Of a stretch of 64,000 bases of DNA, positions 57,032 through 64,000 are shown in pieces (position 1 is the stretch's first letter; every line of letters starts with the position of its first letter). The position numbers and the translations under genes were made by a program. This DNA is from Lewinellaceae bacterium. Lineage in GTDB: Bacteria; Bacteroidota; Bacteroidia; Chitinophagales; Saprospiraceae. The stretch is from the NCBI GenBank assembly GCA_020636315.1, contig JACJYA010000017.1:1-64000 (forward strand), written 5' to 3'. A model generated the notes under the pieces. That model did not search any database. It was not told the DNA's origin and was given only the letters and a program-made list of their open reading frames with translations.

Positions 57032-58678
57032 ATGTTTAAATACATACTCACTTTTTCCTTACTACTCCTTTCCCGGGCGCCCGCCCTGGCCGAATACTTC
57101 GTTATCGATAAATTCGATATCAGTATCCGCATTGATGAAAGCGGCTACTTCGAGGTGACGGAGGCCATTGACGTCACCTTTTCCGAGCCCCGGCACGGCA
57201 TTTACCGCATCATCCCGTACCGCTACCGGAAGGATGGAAAGAAATACGACATCAGCCTTTACGACATCTCCGTCAAAGGCTGGAAATTCAAGCGCAATCG
57301 GGAAAGCGGCAACCTGCGCATCCGCATTGGCGACCCCGATAAGTACGTGGAGGGCCAACAGCACTACGTCATTTCCTACAAGGTAGAAAGGGCCTGGCTT
57401 TTCGAAGAAGACTACACCGAGTTCTACTGGAACCTCACCGGTAACCAGTGGGAGGTTCCCATAAATAATGTCACCTTCCGGATACAACTGCCGGATGGGC
57501 AAAACCTCAGCCCGGATGATTACCAGGTATTTACCGGCTATTCCGGGCAGCAGGGCAGTGACGCTGAAATCCGGTGGGCCGATGGCGCCCTTTCCGGGCG
57601 TTCCACCCGCCCCTTTGCCCCCGGTGAAGGGCTGACGGTGGCCATCCGCCTGCCCGCCACCCTGATCAGCCGGCCCTCTGCTTTCGAAAATTTTATGCAT
57701 GATTATGGATTACTGGGGATTCCGGCGGCCATACTCGGCCTGCTGGGCTGGTTTTTCTTCCGCTTCGGGCGCGACGAACCTTTCGTCAAAATGGTGCACT
57801 ACTATCCGCCGGAAGGATTGCCTCCCGCCGAGGCTGGCGCTTTTATCGATGATAAGACGGACAACCGGGACATCATTTCCCTCCTCCCCTACTGGGGCGG
57901 GCAGGGGTACCTGAAGATCCGTGAAGTGGAAGTGGAAAAGCTTTTCGGCCTGTACTCCTCAACGGATTTTGAATTCAACAAGGTAGAGGACCTGCCCACC
58001 GGCCGCCCCGCCTACGAATACACCATCTTCAGACGCCTGTTCCGCGACGGGGATACGGTGCGGATCAGCGACCTGAAAGAGCAATTCCACACGGCGATGG
58101 ATTTGGCCCGAAAGCGGATAGATCGTACGGTGAGACGCCGCCAGCTGCACACGCCCCAATCCCGAATGGTATGGAGGGCACTGCCGGTTGTCGCTGTGGT
58201 GTGTGCCGGCCTTGCTTTTTTCCTTTTGCTGTGGGATCACCGCATCCTCGGCGTTGGCATGGGCGTGGTGGCCCTGGCCGCCTTCTTACTCCGCCGCCCC
58301 ATGCTGAAAAAAAATAAGAAGGGCATGGAACTGTACCGGCAGCTCTATGGCTTCCGTATGTTTGTGGATAAGGCGGACCGGCCCCGTATCGAACGGCTTT
58401 TAGCGGACGACCCTGCCTATTTTGAAAAAACGCTGCCCTTTGCCATCGCCTTCGGCATGGCGGGGGAGTGGGCCGCCAACTTCGAAGGGTTATTCACCGA
58501 ACCTCCCCGCTGGTACATCGGTTCTGGCCGCCACGGCAATTCCTTCCAGTCTTTCGCCAGCTCTTTCGAGTCCGGTATGCAGGACGTGCAGAGTGCTTTT
58601 TCCAGTACTCCCGGTGGTTCCTCCGGAGGGGGGAGTTCGGGCGGCGGGTTTGGCGGCGGCGGCGGAGGAAGCTGGTAA
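57032..58678 (+). CDS. DUF2207 membrane protein with Gly-rich tail
   Basis: 548 aa. Leader ILTFSLLLLSRAPALA, periplasmic beta domain typical of DUF2207 (YFVIDKFDISIRIDESGYFEVTEAIDVTFSEPRHGIYRIIPYRYR), membrane segments near 240 (LLGIPAAILGLLGWFFF) and 390-420 (VVAVVCAGLAFFLLLWDHRILGVGMGVVALAAFLL), and a C-terminal tail GGSSGGGSSGGGFGGGGGGSW, the usual ending of the family. Works with LemA; role in envelope unclear. Confidence 0.92.
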   Translation: MFKYILTFSLLLLSRAPALAEYFVIDKFDISIRIDESGYFEVTEAIDVTFSEPRHGIYRIIPYRYRKDGKKYDISLYDISVKGWKFKRNRESGNLRIRIGDPDKYVEGQQHYVISYKVERAWLFEEDYTEFYWNLTGNQWEVPINNVTFRIQLPDGQNLSPDDYQVFTGYSGQQGSDAEIRWADGALSGRSTRPFAPGEGLTVAIRLPATLISRPSAFENFMHDYGLLGIPAAILGLLGWFFFRFGRDEPFVKMVHYYPPEGLPPAEAGAFIDDKTDNRDIISLLPYWGGQGYLKIREVEVEKLFGLYSSTDFEFNKVEDLPTGRPAYEYTIFRRLFRDGDTVRISDLKEQFHTAMDLARKRIDRTVRRRQLHTPQSRMVWRALPVVAVVCAGLAFFLLLWDHRILGVGMGVVALAAFLLRRPMLKKNKKGMELYRQLYGFRMFVDKADRPRIERLLADDPAYFEKTLPFAIAFGMAGEWAANFEGLFTEPPRWYIGSGRHGNSFQSFASSFESGMQDVQSAFSSTPGGSSGGGSSGGGFGGGGGGSW

Positions 58679-58793
58679 GGCCATTTTTCTCCGGCCTCTC
58701 AGGTTAATTTATCGTTATGTTTACCCGGTTTTCCGCCTTTCGCCCGGAATGTTCCCCTCAATGTCCCTAAATTGAGCCTGGAAAAAGAGACGC

Positions 58794-59234
58794 ATGATGA
58801 ACATACGGGCTTATTCACCTGCTGACAAACCGGCCTGCCTGGCCATCTTCCGGAGCAACCTCCCGAAGTATTTTGCGCCGGAAGAGCTGCCGCTATTCAC
58901 CGAATGGCTGGACAAGCCGGGCCTGGAGGATTATTATGTGCTGGAATGGGAGGCCGAAGTGATCGGATGCGGCGGTTTCTATGCGTTGCCCGAAAACCGG
59001 CAGGCCCAACTGGCCTGGGGCATGATCCACGCAGGCCACCACGGCCGGGGGTTCGGCAGGCAGCTTACGGCTTACCGCCTGGCCCTTATGCAGAAGCGGT
59101 ATCCAGGCTATAAGCTTGGGCTGACGACCTCACAGCATACTTTTGGTTTTTACGAAAAGCAGGGATATGTTGTAAAAGAAGTCATTCCCAATGGTTTTAG
59201 CGAAGGTTTGGACAAATACATTATGGAGCAATAA
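58794..59234 (+). CDS. GNAT-family N-acetyltransferase
   Basis: 146 aa. Acetyl-CoA-binding block IHAGHHGRGFGRQLTAYRLALMQKRYPGYK with R/Q-x-x-G-x-G/A-like GRGFGRQL, and the C-terminal TSQHTFGFYEKQGYVVKEV. Substrate unknown. Its stop TAA overlaps the next gene's ATG by one base. ATG at 58797 also possible. Confidence 0.88.
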   Translation: MMNIRAYSPADKPACLAIFRSNLPKYFAPEELPLFTEWLDKPGLEDYYVLEWEAEVIGCGGFYALPENRQAQLAWGMIHAGHHGRGFGRQLTAYRLALMQKRYPGYKLGLTTSQHTFGFYEKQGYVVKEVIPNGFSEGLDKYIMEQ

Positions 59235-59722
59235 TGGGCGTACTGGCACTATTCATGATCGCAATACTGGCTGCCGGCATTTTTCCGCTGTCCCTGTATC
59301 TGGTGCGCACCATGCACCGGGAAAAGCCCCGTGAAGGCCGGACGCTGGACGAGGAGCTCATCCACCCCTCCGCCAAAGATGATGGTTTCGAATGGTGGGA
59401 AGCCCAGCGGGGCCCTTTCAACCGGGCGCTGCTTTTTGTCGGCATTCTCGTGGTTGCTCTTTACTATGGCATGATCAGAGGCGGCTTTGGAAAATACCAT
59501 TTTGCCAGCTTTGAGTTTAGCTGGTGGGGCCTTTTTTTCCAGGCAGTCCTCTACCTCATCTATATGGGGATCGCCAACCTGCTGTACAACACCGGCCTGA
59601 TCGTTGAAAGTATGCGCAAGCCCCTGGCCCCCATGGCTTTCCGACAACAGGCCTACCAACTGATCTTCTGGGTTGGCGTTGCGGCGCCGTTTGTTTTTCT
59701 GCTCGGCCTGGCTTTTCTCTGA
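59234..59722 (+). CDS. Four-helix membrane protein of unknown function
   Basis: 162 aa: membrane segments ALFMIAILAAGIFPLSLYLV, FNRALLFVGILVVALYYGMI, WWGLFFQAVLYLIYMGIANLLY and LIFWVGVAAPFVFLLGLAFL. A cytosolic loop HREKPREGRTLDEELIHPSAKDDGFEWWEAQ follows the first. Translationally coupled to the acetyltransferase. No family recognised. Confidence 0.65.
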   Translation: MGVLALFMIAILAAGIFPLSLYLVRTMHREKPREGRTLDEELIHPSAKDDGFEWWEAQRGPFNRALLFVGILVVALYYGMIRGGFGKYHFASFEFSWWGLFFQAVLYLIYMGIANLLYNTGLIVESMRKPLAPMAFRQQAYQLIFWVGVAAPFVFLLGLAFL

Positions 59723-60010
59723 CCAGGATATCACCGGGAGGAGCATCGTTGTATGGTTAAATTGCTATATTGTTGAGGGCACTCCGGAAATCCTCCCAAA
59801 GGAATGAAGGATTGAATGAATGAATACCAATGATTTACCCTCTGTTTTTAGTCTCACTATTTTTGTCCAGATAAGTGGCCGGGCAATTGTAGTTTCACAC
59901 AGGCTGCTTGGGAATCATGTCTCAAATCTCTTTGTTCATGGGGTTCCGGGCAGATTGTTATATGGCTGTATTGTTAGATTGTTATTGTCCACCTGCTTAC
60001 TTATGTACAA
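59723..60010. other. Gap with degenerate repeats
   Basis: Starts with a TATTGTTGA tract, then GAATGAATGAATACCA ... GTCTCACTA ... TTGTCCA (about 59809-59869), a degenerate copy of the element interior at 17532-17595. Another TTGTTAGATTGTTATTG tract precedes rfbD. No gene. Confidence 0.45.
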
Positions 60011-60892
60011 ATGCACGAACCTGCTTCCTTCCGCATCCTCATCACCGGCGCCAACGGACAACTGGGCCGCGAATTCCGGGAGCTGCAGGGCGGCTTTCCC
60101 GCCTTCCGCTTCACCTTCACGGGGCGGGAAGTGCTGGACGTAACACAGGAGAAGGCCATCCGGGAGTACTTTGCCGCCAATAAATTCGATTATTGTATCA
60201 ACTGTGCCGCCTATACCGCCGTCGATAAAGCCGAAAGCGAGCCGGAGGCCGCCCGCCTGGGCAATGTCGATGCCCCACGCTGGCTGGCCGGGGCCTGCGC
60301 CCGGCAGGGAATTCCCCTGGTGCACTACTCTACCGACTACGTCTATCACAACCAGCAGAATACGCCTTTCAAAGAAGAAGATACTACTACTCCCCAAAGT
60401 GTCTATGCCCGCACCAAACTGGCCGGCGAGGAGGCCGCCCGGAGCGCTAATCCACAAACGGTTATCCTGCGTACTTCCTGGGTTTATTCTTCGTTCGGGC
60501 ACAACTTCGTAAGAACCATGCTGCGGCTGGGCAGGGAACGGGACAGCCTCAATGTGGTCTTCGACCAGGTGGGCACTCCCACCTACGCCCGGGGGCTGGC
60601 CCACGCCACCCTGGAGATGATCCGGAAGGTGGAAGAGGGGGAAGTGCCCCGGGACAAGCTGCAGGGCATTTATCACTACAGCGACGAAGGGGTCTGCAGC
60701 TGGTACGATTTTGCGCTGGCCATCTTCGAACTGGCGGGCATCGATTGCAAAGTTGCCCCTATAGAGACGAAGGATTTTCCGACAGCGGCGGCGAGGCCGC
60801 CTTACAGTGTGCTGAATAAGGGGAAGATCAAGGAGGTTTTTGGGTTGGAGATCCGGCACTGGCGGGAGGCGCTGAGGGGGATGATCGCTTAG
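60011..60892 (+). CDS. rfbD: dTDP-4-dehydrorhamnose reductase
   Basis: 293 aa short-chain dehydrogenase. NAD(P)-binding GANGQLGRE at the N-terminus, DYCINCAAYTAVDKAESEPE, catalytic Y-x-x-x-K in VYARTKLAGEE, TSWVYSSFGHNFVRTML, and GIYHYSDEGVCSWYDFA. Makes dTDP-L-rhamnose from the RfbC product. Separated from rfbC by about 6.7 kb; rfbA/rfbB are absent from the window. Confidence 0.95.
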   Translation: MHEPASFRILITGANGQLGREFRELQGGFPAFRFTFTGREVLDVTQEKAIREYFAANKFDYCINCAAYTAVDKAESEPEAARLGNVDAPRWLAGACARQGIPLVHYSTDYVYHNQQNTPFKEEDTTTPQSVYARTKLAGEEAARSANPQTVILRTSWVYSSFGHNFVRTMLRLGRERDSLNVVFDQVGTPTYARGLAHATLEMIRKVEEGEVPRDKLQGIYHYSDEGVCSWYDFALAIFELAGIDCKVAPIETKDFPTAAARPPYSVLNKGKIKEVFGLEIRHWREALRGMIA

Positions 60893-60998
60893 CAGAGGCG
60901 CCCCGATAACAGGGTATCTGGCTTGCAATTGTAGGGGATGGAAGTATTTTCCGAAGTAAGTATGCAGATATTTACTAGTGGGAAATAGGCCGATTGAA

Positions 60999-61110
60999 GT
61001 GTGTATAACAAATTGCACAGTCAGATTATGAAAGGCTTAGCAATCCCTTCGCTTTGCTGCGGGCTTACCAATCCACTACCCAAGCAAAAAGTGCAATTTG
61101 TTATACACAC
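60999..61110. mobile_element. 112-bp element with perfect 20-bp ends and 9-bp target duplication
   Basis: Left end GTGTGTATAACAAATTGCAC (60999-61018), right end its exact complement (61091-61110). CCGATTGAA precedes the left end (60990-60998) and follows the right end (61111-61119): a 9-base direct duplication. No coding capacity. This is a recently inserted miniature element; a 9-base duplication fits IS families such as IS1 or IS4/IS50-like. Confidence 0.82.
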
Positions 61111-61114
61111 CCGA

Positions 61115-61145
61115 TTGAATAATTATTACAGAAACCTTAACTTTG
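61115..61145 (+). promoter_or_regulatory. Promoter of the RHH-VapC module
   Basis: TTG (61115-61117), 20 bases, then TAACTTTG (61138-61145), a perfect -7 box. The TTG lies inside the right-hand 9-base target duplication, so the -33 box survived insertion only because it was duplicated. Transcript start near 61152, 50 bases before the antitoxin. Confidence 0.6.
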
Positions 61146-61202
61146 GTTCAATCTTGAAACAAAAATGGTTCAAATACGGTTTTTCTTCAAAAGGGCCTGC
61201 AG

Positions 61203-61454
61203 ATGAAGTCTCTCACAATACATAATATGGACGCTGACCTGGCTAAGGCCATTGAAGAACTTGCCCGGTCCACCGGCCTTAGTCAGAATAAGGTAGTCAA
61301 AAAATTACTCCGCAGGGCACTGAATCTATCTGAACAGGATGTGCCTAAAAGAGATGTGTCGGCTTTTTTTGGCGTTTGGCCCAAGGAAGAAGCTGACGGC
61401 TTCAATGAAGCCATAAAGATCTTTGATGATATTGATGAGGAGATGTGGCAATGA
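61203..61454 (+). CDS. RHH-type antitoxin
   Basis: 83 aa. Ribbon-helix-helix N-terminus (MKSLTIHNMDADLAKAIEELARSTGLSQNKVVKKLLRRALNL) and an acidic C-terminal tail (FNEAIKIFDDIDEEMWQ) that would bind the toxin. Stop overlaps the toxin's ATG by four bases. Confidence 0.88.
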   Translation: MKSLTIHNMDADLAKAIEELARSTGLSQNKVVKKLLRRALNLSEQDVPKRDVSAFFGVWPKEEADGFNEAIKIFDDIDEEMWQ

Positions 61455-61849
61455 AAAAGATCACTCTGGACACCAATGCATATTCCGCTTTAAATCGGGG
61501 CATTTTATCAGTTAAACAGGCTATTGAGCATGCCGATGACATATTCATTCCCATTTTTGTATATGCTGAATTGCTATTTGGGTTCACGAAAGGCAACCGT
61601 GAAAGTGAAAATAAAGCTTTGTTCAGCAACTTCATGAAGCTCCCTGGAGTATCATTCCACTATCCTACTGATGAGACAGCCCGGATATTTGCAAGTATTA
61701 TTCTTGACTTGAAACGAAAAGGCACCCCTATACCTACCCACGATATCTGGATTGCAGCTTCTGCTGTTGAAACGGGTAGCGTAATTGTCACCCTTGACAA
61801 ACACTTTCTTCACATCAGCGAGGCGAGGGCCTGGGAGGAATTGAAGTGA
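61451..61849 (+). CDS. vapC: VapC-type PIN-domain toxin
   Basis: 132 aa. PIN metal-binding acids: D7 in ITLDTNAYSAL, the glutamate in IFVYAELLFGF, D in PTHDIWIAASAV and D in IVTLDKHFLHIS. Ribonuclease, probably tRNA- or rRNA-cleaving. Translated from the overlapping ATGA with its antitoxin. The start at 61451 is preferred to 61445. Confidence 0.92.
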   Translation: MKKITLDTNAYSALNRGILSVKQAIEHADDIFIPIFVYAELLFGFTKGNRESENKALFSNFMKLPGVSFHYPTDETARIFASIILDLKRKGTPIPTHDIWIAASAVETGSVIVTLDKHFLHISEARAWEELK

Positions 61850-61867
61850 ACCCGCTCCAAAGCAAAC

Positions 61868-61902
61868 CGCCGCCTCTCCTTTCAGCAGGAAGGGGCGGCG
61901 GC
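61868..61902 (+). terminator. Hairpin downstream of vapC
   Basis: CCGCCGCC and GGCGGCGG, with inner CCTT/AGGA pairs, form a GC-rich hairpin just after the toxin stop. No T-tract, so it may stop transcription weakly or protect the message. Confidence 0.4.
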
Positions 61903-62145
61903 GCTAAAGAGCGTTAGCCTTTTTCATTGGTTTTTTGGGGAAAAATTGTGCAATGAATTCGTTATACCTTCCAAAATTAAGCCAATGTATGCACAAAAGG
62001 AGGCGCCTTTCCACGAATTGGCGCTTTCGGTTAACGAACTCCGGTTTTGAAGTAACGAAACCGGGCACAGGGGCATAAGCCTCTACCTGCCTGGTTGCCG
62101 CCCCGGATTATGAGCCTGGAAAAAATGCTTTGGCAATACCGCCCG

Positions 62146-62499
62146 TTATTTATCCTTCACCAAAAGGATCTCTTCAATCGTGCCCGCCCTGTTCATACGA
62201 AAAACAAGGGTGTCATTCTGCAGTTTAGCGATCTTTACTTTCTTTTCCGCTTTTCCGTCTTCCCGGGTATGCAAATTCTCTCCGGAGATCCAATATCTGC
62301 CCTTTTCGGAGGACATGCCCGAAGTGGCCTCATACCGGCCGTCTTCCTCAAAAGAAAAGGTTACCGGTGAATCAATGATCTTTTGGTTCGTCACATCTTT
62401 CCATTCCACTCCCTTCCACTTACCGGCCAATTGATCTTCATTGTATTTGCCCGCACATCCGGCAAGAACGGCGAGTACCAGCACTATTAGCTTTTTCAT
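62146..62499 (-). CDS. Small lipoprotein, lipocalin-like
   Basis: 117 aa. Lipoprotein leader MKKLIVLVLAVLAGC, with LAGC lipobox, then AGKWKGVEWKDVTNQKIIDSPVTFSFEEDGRYEAT and KGRYWISGENLHTREDG, the pattern of small lipocalin-like/META-style domains where a strand pair displays WKG-type start and an EDGRYEA strand. No specific role. Confidence 0.75.
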   Translation of the reverse strand: MKKLIVLVLAVLAGCAGKYNEDQLAGKWKGVEWKDVTNQKIIDSPVTFSFEEDGRYEATSGMSSEKGRYWISGENLHTREDGKAEKKVKIAKLQNDTLVFRMNRAGTIEEILLVKDK

Positions 62500-62836
62500 C
62501 GGCTTGTTTTTGTGATTTTACATTTTTATTCCTGGTAAGTGGGCGGACAGATTTGTTAAGTTATGATAATTCAAGCGCTAATGGAACACGAGCGAAGCGA
62601 CTGATGGAATGAAATGGAATAAATTAGTGCTTGAAGGCCATCTTTAAGCGGCAATTTCCCATTGCCGCTTAAATTTGAGGCCTTTAATACTCAATATAAA
62701 TGTGTCCGGCCACTTATAGCTTCTAAAATAGGCTTTTTTCCCGCTTTCCCATCGGAGTAGAGTGGGTTAAACTGCAATAGTCCGGATATATGCAACTTTC
62801 TGCCCCTCATCGTATCTTTACCCTAAAAGCCCGATT
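62500..62836. other. Gap with nested inverted repeats
   Basis: About 337 bases. TCAAGCGCTAAT (around 62572) and ATTAGTGCTTGA (62626 region) form outer arms, with the 31-bp hairpin of copy C (62643-62673) between the second arm and GAGGCCTTTAAT. No gene. Confidence 0.45.
62643..62673. repeat. 31-bp hairpin, family TTAAGCG, copy C
   Basis: TTTAAGCGGCAAT (62643-62655), loop TTCCC, and ATTGCCGCTTAAA (62661-62673). Perfect 13-bp stem; same loop as copy A at 38-68. Nested within larger inverted repeats GAAGGCC/GAGGCCTTT. Confidence 0.7.
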
Positions 62837-64000
62837 ATGAAAAACCTGACTTTACTCTTTCTTGCTCTTATGTTCATTTCCAGCCTCCATGCCCAGGACG
62901 GCCTCTCCCCTGCCGACTGGCAGGCCGACCTGCGGTTCCTGCAGGAAACCGTGCACAAAGATTACCCCTTTCTCTTCAAGAAGATCACCTCCGAACAGTT
63001 CGATGCGGAGGTGGAAAAGCTCTACCAGGAAATTCCCGGACTGGAGGAACACGAGATCTTTGCCGGCCTGGCGCGCATTGTCTCCTCCTTTCAGTACGGG
63101 CATACCTCCGTCGGCTTCCGGGAAGCTCCGGTGAAAAACCACCGGCTGCCCCTCAACCTCTACTGGTTCAGCGACGGGGTTTACATTGAAGGCATTCACA
63201 AGGACTACGAACGCGCCCTGGGAGCAAAGGTCCTGGAAGTGGAAGGCGTGCCGGTGGAAAAGGCCCTGGCCGCCATCCGGCCGATAGTCCCGGCGGAAAA
63301 CGATCAGTATTTCAAAGGGTATGGGCTGAATTTCCTGAACGTCCCGGAAGTGCTGCACGCTCAGGGAGTGATCAAAGAACTGAAGAACACCATCACCTTT
63401 ACCCTGGAAAAGGACGGCAAAGTATTTGAGCAGGCCATTTCCGCCGTGGAAGCTCACGGCCACCACCATTCCCCCACCCACTACGGCTTTTCCAAAACGG
63501 AAGGGGAATGGCTCGGTTCCCGGGACGAAAAGGCCACCCCTTATTACCTGAAAAACCTGGATAAAATCTATTACTTCGAATATCTGCCGGAGCACAAAAC
63601 CGTTTACGTCCGCCACAGCCAGATACAGGACGATCCCGGGGAGGCCATCCCGGACTTCTACGAGCGGGTGTTCGACTTCATCGAAAAGAACGACGTCGAG
63701 CGCCTGGTGCTGGATGTGCGCCTCAACGGAGGCGGCAACAACTACAAGAACAAGCCCATCGTCACCGGCATCATCCGCACGGAGAAGATCAACCAGCCCG
63801 GCAAGCTCTTCGTGATCATCGGGCGGCGCACCTTCTCCGCCTGCCAGAACCTGGTCAATGAGCTGGACAACTACACCAACGCCATCTTCGTCGGCGAACC
63901 AACGGCCGAGAACATCAACTTCTACGGCGATAACAACCGCATCGAGCTGCCCCACACCAAGGCGCCCGTCTATCTGTCCTTCGCCTGGTGGCAGGACAAG
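62837..64000 (+). CDS. S41-type peptidase-like protein (partial, runs off the window)
   Basis: At least 388 aa. Signal peptide MKNLTLLFLALMFISSLHAQ, then a helical N-terminal part (ADWQADLRFLQETVHKDYPFLFKKIT...EQFDAEVEKLYQEIP), and PDFYERVFDFIEKNDVERLVLDVRLNGGGNNYKNKPIVTGIIR with GRRTFSACQNLVNELDNYTNAIFVGEPTAENINFYGD, resembling the S41/tail-specific protease core with serine in FSACQN. The C-terminus lies beyond 64000. The gene opens with ATG at 62837 and its frame is open to the window edge. Substrate unknown. Confidence 0.8.
   Translation, partial: MKNLTLLFLALMFISSLHAQDGLSPADWQADLRFLQETVHKDYPFLFKKITSEQFDAEVEKLYQEIPGLEEHEIFAGLARIVSSFQYGHTSVGFREAPVKNHRLPLNLYWFSDGVYIEGIHKDYERALGAKVLEVEGVPVEKALAAIRPIVPAENDQYFKGYGLNFLNVPEVLHAQGVIKELKNTITFTLEKDGKVFEQAISAVEAHGHHHSPTHYGFSKTEGEWLGSRDEKATPYYLKNLDKIYYFEYLPEHKTVYVRHSQIQDDPGEAIPDFYERVFDFIEKNDVERLVLDVRLNGGGNNYKNKPIVTGIIRTEKINQPGKLFVIIGRRTFSACQNLVNELDNYTNAIFVGEPTAENINFYGDNNRIELPHTKAPVYLSFAWWQDK

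Noticed and set aside
62095..62370. 91-codon plus-strand frame
   Set aside because: Antisense to the small lipoprotein at 62146-62499, which has a lipobox and sensible sequence.

Overview
This window is from a Bacteroidota chromosome, most likely a Saprospiria-type genome (Lewinella, Phaeodactylibacter or Haliscomenobacter relatives); the class is inferred from content. Supporting signs are two large PKD-repeat surface proteins ending in the gliding-motility/type IX secretion C-terminal domain, many outer-membrane beta-barrels, a TonB receptor, a propeller-type LytS/LytTR pair, DUF3667 and DUF6090 proteins, and promoters with the Bacteroidota -7 element TAnnTTTG. No rRNA, tRNA, CRISPR array or complete insertion sequence was seen.

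Layout. 1-4.8 kb: an arr-type rifampin ADP-ribosyltransferase sits between two gene fragments, followed by a minus-strand run of four beta-barrel/secreted proteins and a lipoprotein-like protein. 4.9-14 kb: a GH2 glycosidase, a lipoprotein, a quinone oxidoreductase, a di-heme cytochrome c peroxidase and a DOPA-dioxygenase-like enzyme. 14.3-20.1 kb: the two xanthine dehydrogenase subunits, separated by an oppositely oriented gene that fuses an Lgt-like membrane domain to a beta-rich domain. 20-26 kb: a YrdC-domain protein, two tandem surface adhesin-like proteins and rplS (L19). 26.5-31.9 kb: a serine hydrolase, a Uma2 nuclease-like protein and a TonB receptor preceded by a TPP riboswitch, so probably a thiamine transporter. 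31.9-43.7 kb: a LytS/LytTR pair, an OmpR-type two-component pair with a PepSY-like target, and a TolC-adaptor-RND efflux operon. 43.7-48.5 kb: NadR-like kinase, DUF3667 protein, Era and Der GTPases. 49-64 kb: an amidinotransferase-fold hydrolase, a threonine-synthase-like enzyme, rfbC and rfbD about 6.7 kb apart, two toxin-antitoxin pairs, a LemA/DUF2207 pair and a partial S41-type peptidase.

The most unusual content is between the genes. At least six families of short inverted-repeat elements are present: a 244-bp element in two copies with matching inverted ends; an element of about 93 bp with TTGAAC-type ends in four copies; a 162-bp foldback element; a 112-bp element with perfect 20-bp ends and a 9-bp target duplication that falls on the -33 box of a toxin-antitoxin promoter; a 93-bp element with 12-bp ends; and a 31-bp hairpin family. 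Intergenic tandem tracts of period 7 or 8 are also common. An 11-bp-period direct repeat lies upstream of both the OmpR-type regulator and the PepSY gene and suggests autoregulation. No single large undescribed gene system stands out. The best candidates for new biology are the Lgt/beta-domain fusion and the non-autonomous repeat families.
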